A stretch of 7,318 bases of DNA. It comes from Bryobacterales bacterium (GTDB lineage Bacteria; Cyanobacteriota; Vampirovibrionia; Obscuribacterales; Obscuribacteraceae). Positions 5,068 to 7,318 of the stretch are shown piece by piece (position 1 is the stretch's first letter; every line of letters starts with the position of its first letter). The DNA is taken from contig CAJCHQ010000725.1 in NCBI GenBank assembly GCA_903970295.1, forward strand, positions 1 to 7,318. The letters run 5' to 3'. Position numbers and translations under genes: made by a program. The notes beneath the pieces are model-generated. The model had not been told where the DNA came from. It did no database searches and saw only the letters and a list, made by a program, of their open reading frames with translations.

Positions 5068-7318
5068 GTCTAGAGCAGCCAATTAATTCGTCAGTATCTG
5101 AATCTGACGCACCGCTTAAACCCCCTTCCGGGTGGCTGGAACAAGCGGTTGGAGCGGCGATCAAATCTCGCTTTTTAGTTCTGGCGCTGACATTTCTAGC
5201 AGCATTAATCGGCAGTTGGTCTTTTGTCAATCTCAATATCGATGCTGTCCCAGACATATCGAATGTCCAGGTCACTGTCACCACTAACGCGCGTGGATTG
5301 GCACCTTTGGAAGTCGAGCAGTATATCACTTTCCCAGTTGAATTGAGCCTGCAAAGTATGCCTAGACTGATGCGCTTGCGCTCGATTTCCAAATACGCGC
5401 TTTCGCAAATAACAGCTGTATTTGAAGATGGCACCGACATCTACTGGGCCCGACAACAAGTATCTGAACGTGTCAAAAACGCTCAGGACTCAATGCCACC
5501 AGATGCCGACATCAAGCTATTTTTGGGTCCGATCGCCACCGGCTTGGGCGAGGTCTATCAATTCGAAGTGCGCGGTCCAGGCTACTCTTCAATGCAGCTG
5601 AGGGACATCCTGGATTGGCAAATCATTCCGCAATTGAAAACAGTTCCGGGTGTAGATGAAGTGCAATCCATGGGTGGTGACGCTAAAGAGTATCAGGTGA
5701 TGTTGCACCCGGAAAAACTGCACGGCTATCGAGTCTCACCCGAAGAAGTGATGAACGCGTTGACGAATAACAACGCCAATGCTGGTGGTGGTTATTCGAT
5801 CGATGGCGACAATGCCGTCTATTTGCGGGCGGAAGGCATGCTCAACACCACTGACGATATTGGCAACGTTCTAGTTCGTCGCAGCCCTAAAGGCATTATT
5901 AAAGTCAAAGATGTCGCCGACGTTGAGATCAAACGCAAACTGCCAAGCAGCATCGTCACGCAAAACGGACAGGGCGAGACGACAATTGGCATTGTGCTGA
6001 TGCGTAAAGGTGAAAATTCACGGCAAGTCGTGGGCGCGGTCAAGGAAAAAATCAAAGCGATCAGGAAAAGTCTGCCTCAGAATGTGACAATTGTTCCATT
6101 TTACGATCGCAGTGTGCTGATCGACAGGACGATCGACACTGTCTGGCACAATTTGGCTGAGGGAGCGACTCTTGTTGTCATAGTTTTATTTGTCTTGCTG
6201 GGCAATGTTAGAGGTGGAATCGTGGCTGCCCTGGCCATTCCTCTGGCACTGCTTGGTTCGATCACGTTTCTCACACTCAGTCACACTTCCGGCAATTTGT
6301 TGTCTCTTGGAGCGATTGATTTCGGCATCCTCATTGACGGCTCAGTGGTGATGGTCGATCACATTCTCAAAAGGCTATCCGAGATCAAACCACCACCGGC
6401 AGATCGCTTGCGTACAGTCATGTCAGCCAGCCAGGAAGTGGCGTCGCCTATTCTTTTTGCAGTTTTGATCATCACTGTTGTCTACATGCCGATTTTGTTT
6501 TTACCGGGCGTTTCAGGCAAAACGTTCGAACCGATGGCTTTGACTGTCGTTTTTGGTTTACTGACAGCCCTTGTTTTAGCGCTCTTTTTCACCCCGGTTC
6601 TGGCTAGCATCGTTTTAAAAGACAGCATTGACGATAAAGACGCTCTGGTCATGCGCTTGCTGCGACCCGTCTATAATTTCGTCCTCACTCTGTGCAGCCG
6701 TCACGCGGCTTTGACCGCCGCCATTTCCATCCTCATTTTTCTGGGCAGTCTCCTACTCTTGCCCACACTGGGCAGCGAGTTCATTCCTCAATTGAAGGAA
6801 GGTTCTCTTGTTTTAACGATTGACCGTCCAGTATCAGGTTCATACGATGCCGCTGCCCGCCAAACGACATTAATCGAGAAAGTGCTGAAACAATTTCCGG
6901 AAGTGCGCAATGTCGTGTCGCGGACGGGTCACTCAGAACAAGCCTTCGATCCGATGGGACCGGACGAAACCGATACATTTGTCATTCTCAAAAAAGAACA
7001 AGAGTGGCCAGTCGGCATCACGCAAGAGTCGCTCGAGCAAACGATGGCGAAAACACTTCATGATACCGTGGCTGGTGCAGGCATCACCATTTCGCAGCCG
7101 ATCGAGCAACGCATGAACGAACTAGTGGCAGGAGCGAAATCAGACATTGCCGTGCGCATATATGGAGCGGAGCTGAACGAATTGAAAAAACTGGGCGACC
7201 AGGTGGCACAAGTTCTTTCCCAAGTTAGAGGCGCGGCTGATATTAAAACGGAGAAAACGACTGGTTTACCTACGCTCACGGCTAAACTCAATCGTCAAGC
7301 CATGGCTGCCTATGGAGT
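5064..7318 (+). CDS. czcA: Heavy-metal RND efflux pump, CzcA/CusA family (partial, C-terminus off the right edge)
   Basis: This is an inner-membrane proton/metal antiporter of the HME-RND family; 751 of an expected roughly 1040-1080 residues are visible. After a 22-residue polar extension comes TM1 (about 36-54), then the family hallmark NIDAVPDISNVQV and LEVEQYITFPVE, the first periplasmic domain (GPIATGLGEVYQF, PGVDEVQSMGG), TM2-TM6 (about 364-381, 385-405, 410-432, 461-480, 491-518) and TM7 (about 548-567). The second periplasmic domain (AFDPMGPDETD, SQPIEQRMNELVAGAKSDIAV) continues to the edge. TM4 carries DFGILIDGSVVMVDH, the CzcA-like DFGxxxDG form rather than the CusA monovalent form, as does the DPM-x-P segment. 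This suggests divalent cations such as Zn, Co, Cd or Ni (inference). The usual Glu-Asn at the end of this motif is Asp432-His433. There is no clear ribosome binding site; the ATGA overlap implies translational coupling to the adaptor. Confidence 0.95.
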   Translation, partial: MSLEQPINSSVSESDAPLKPPSGWLEQAVGAAIKSRFLVLALTFLAALIGSWSFVNLNIDAVPDISNVQVTVTTNARGLAPLEVEQYITFPVELSLQSMPRLMRLRSISKYALSQITAVFEDGTDIYWARQQVSERVKNAQDSMPPDADIKLFLGPIATGLGEVYQFEVRGPGYSSMQLRDILDWQIIPQLKTVPGVDEVQSMGGDAKEYQVMLHPEKLHGYRVSPEEVMNALTNNNANAGGGYSIDGDNAVYLRAEGMLNTTDDIGNVLVRRSPKGIIKVKDVADVEIKRKLPSSIVTQNGQGETTIGIVLMRKGENSRQVVGAVKEKIKAIRKSLPQNVTIVPFYDRSVLIDRTIDTVWHNLAEGATLVVIVLFVLLGNVRGGIVAALAIPLALLGSITFLTLSHTSGNLLSLGAIDFGILIDGSVVMVDHILKRLSEIKPPPADRLRTVMSASQEVASPILFAVLIITVVYMPILFLPGVSGKTFEPMALTVVFGLLTALVLALFFTPVLASIVLKDSIDDKDALVMRLLRPVYNFVLTLCSRHAALTAAISILIFLGSLLLLPTLGSEFIPQLKEGSLVLTIDRPVSGSYDAAARQTTLIEKVLKQFPEVRNVVSRTGHSEQAFDPMGPDETDTFVILKKEQEWPVGITQESLEQTMAKTLHDTVAGAGITISQPIEQRMNELVAGAKSDIAVRIYGAELNELKKLGDQVAQVLSQVRGAADIKTEKTTGLPTLTAKLNRQAMAAYG

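Noticed and set aside
5021..5440. Minus-strand open frame of 139 codons over the adaptor/pump junction
   Set aside because: It is antisense to well-conserved CzcA sequence and the coupled ATGA overlap; no homology recognised.
5064..7318. Copper/silver (CusA) specificity for the pump
   Set aside because: TM4 has DFGxxxDG rather than the monovalent-type motif, and the DPM-x-P segment is CzcA-like; a divalent metal is more likely.

Overview
The window holds four protein-coding genes and two intergenic regions. It reads as ordinary chromosome of a Gram-negative-type bacterium: there is a lipoprotein RND adaptor, an inner-membrane RND pump, and an arabinose-5-phosphate isomerase of the Kdo/LPS type. 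Base composition is about 50% GC with no obvious break between genes. A large soluble eukaryotic-type Ser/Thr kinase fused to a PQQ propeller points away from a typical enterobacterium. It would suit lineages rich in such kinases, such as non-photosynthetic Cyanobacteria relatives (Obscuribacterales/Melainabacteria), Planctomycetes or Acidobacteria. This placement is an inference from gene style, not something the sequence proves.

Layout. Bases 1-2072 (minus strand) carry the first 690 codons of the kinase, which runs off the left edge; the C-terminus is missing. Bases 2073-2385 are a divergent intergenic region. Bases 2386-3462 (plus) are a complete kdsD/kpsF-type sugar-phosphate isomerase with a SIS domain and two CBS domains, starting at GTG behind a good ribosome binding site. 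Bases 3463-3738 are a 276-base intergenic region with a hairpin/T-run that may end kdsD, and a tandem 10-bp repeat upstream of the next operon. Bases 3739-5067 encode a CzcB/CusB-type lipoprotein adaptor. From 5064 to the right edge runs a CzcA/CusA-type heavy-metal RND pump (751 codons visible), which overlaps the adaptor gene by 4 bases (ATGA).

How they work together. The last two genes form a translationally coupled two-gene unit for proton-driven metal export across the envelope. The outer-membrane channel they would need is not in the window. kdsD would supply arabinose 5-phosphate for Kdo synthesis. The kinase is divergent from kdsD and no sequence evidence links it to either neighbour. 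No RNA gene, mobile element or CRISPR array was seen.

Most notable observations: the kinase has HQD in place of HRD in the catalytic loop (a non-RD kinase); its propeller blades repeat with an exact 40-residue period; and the pump has Asp-His where the family has Glu-Asn in the transmembrane-helix-4 signature, giving a D-D-D instead of D-D-E charged triad. I found nothing that clearly amounts to a new biological system.
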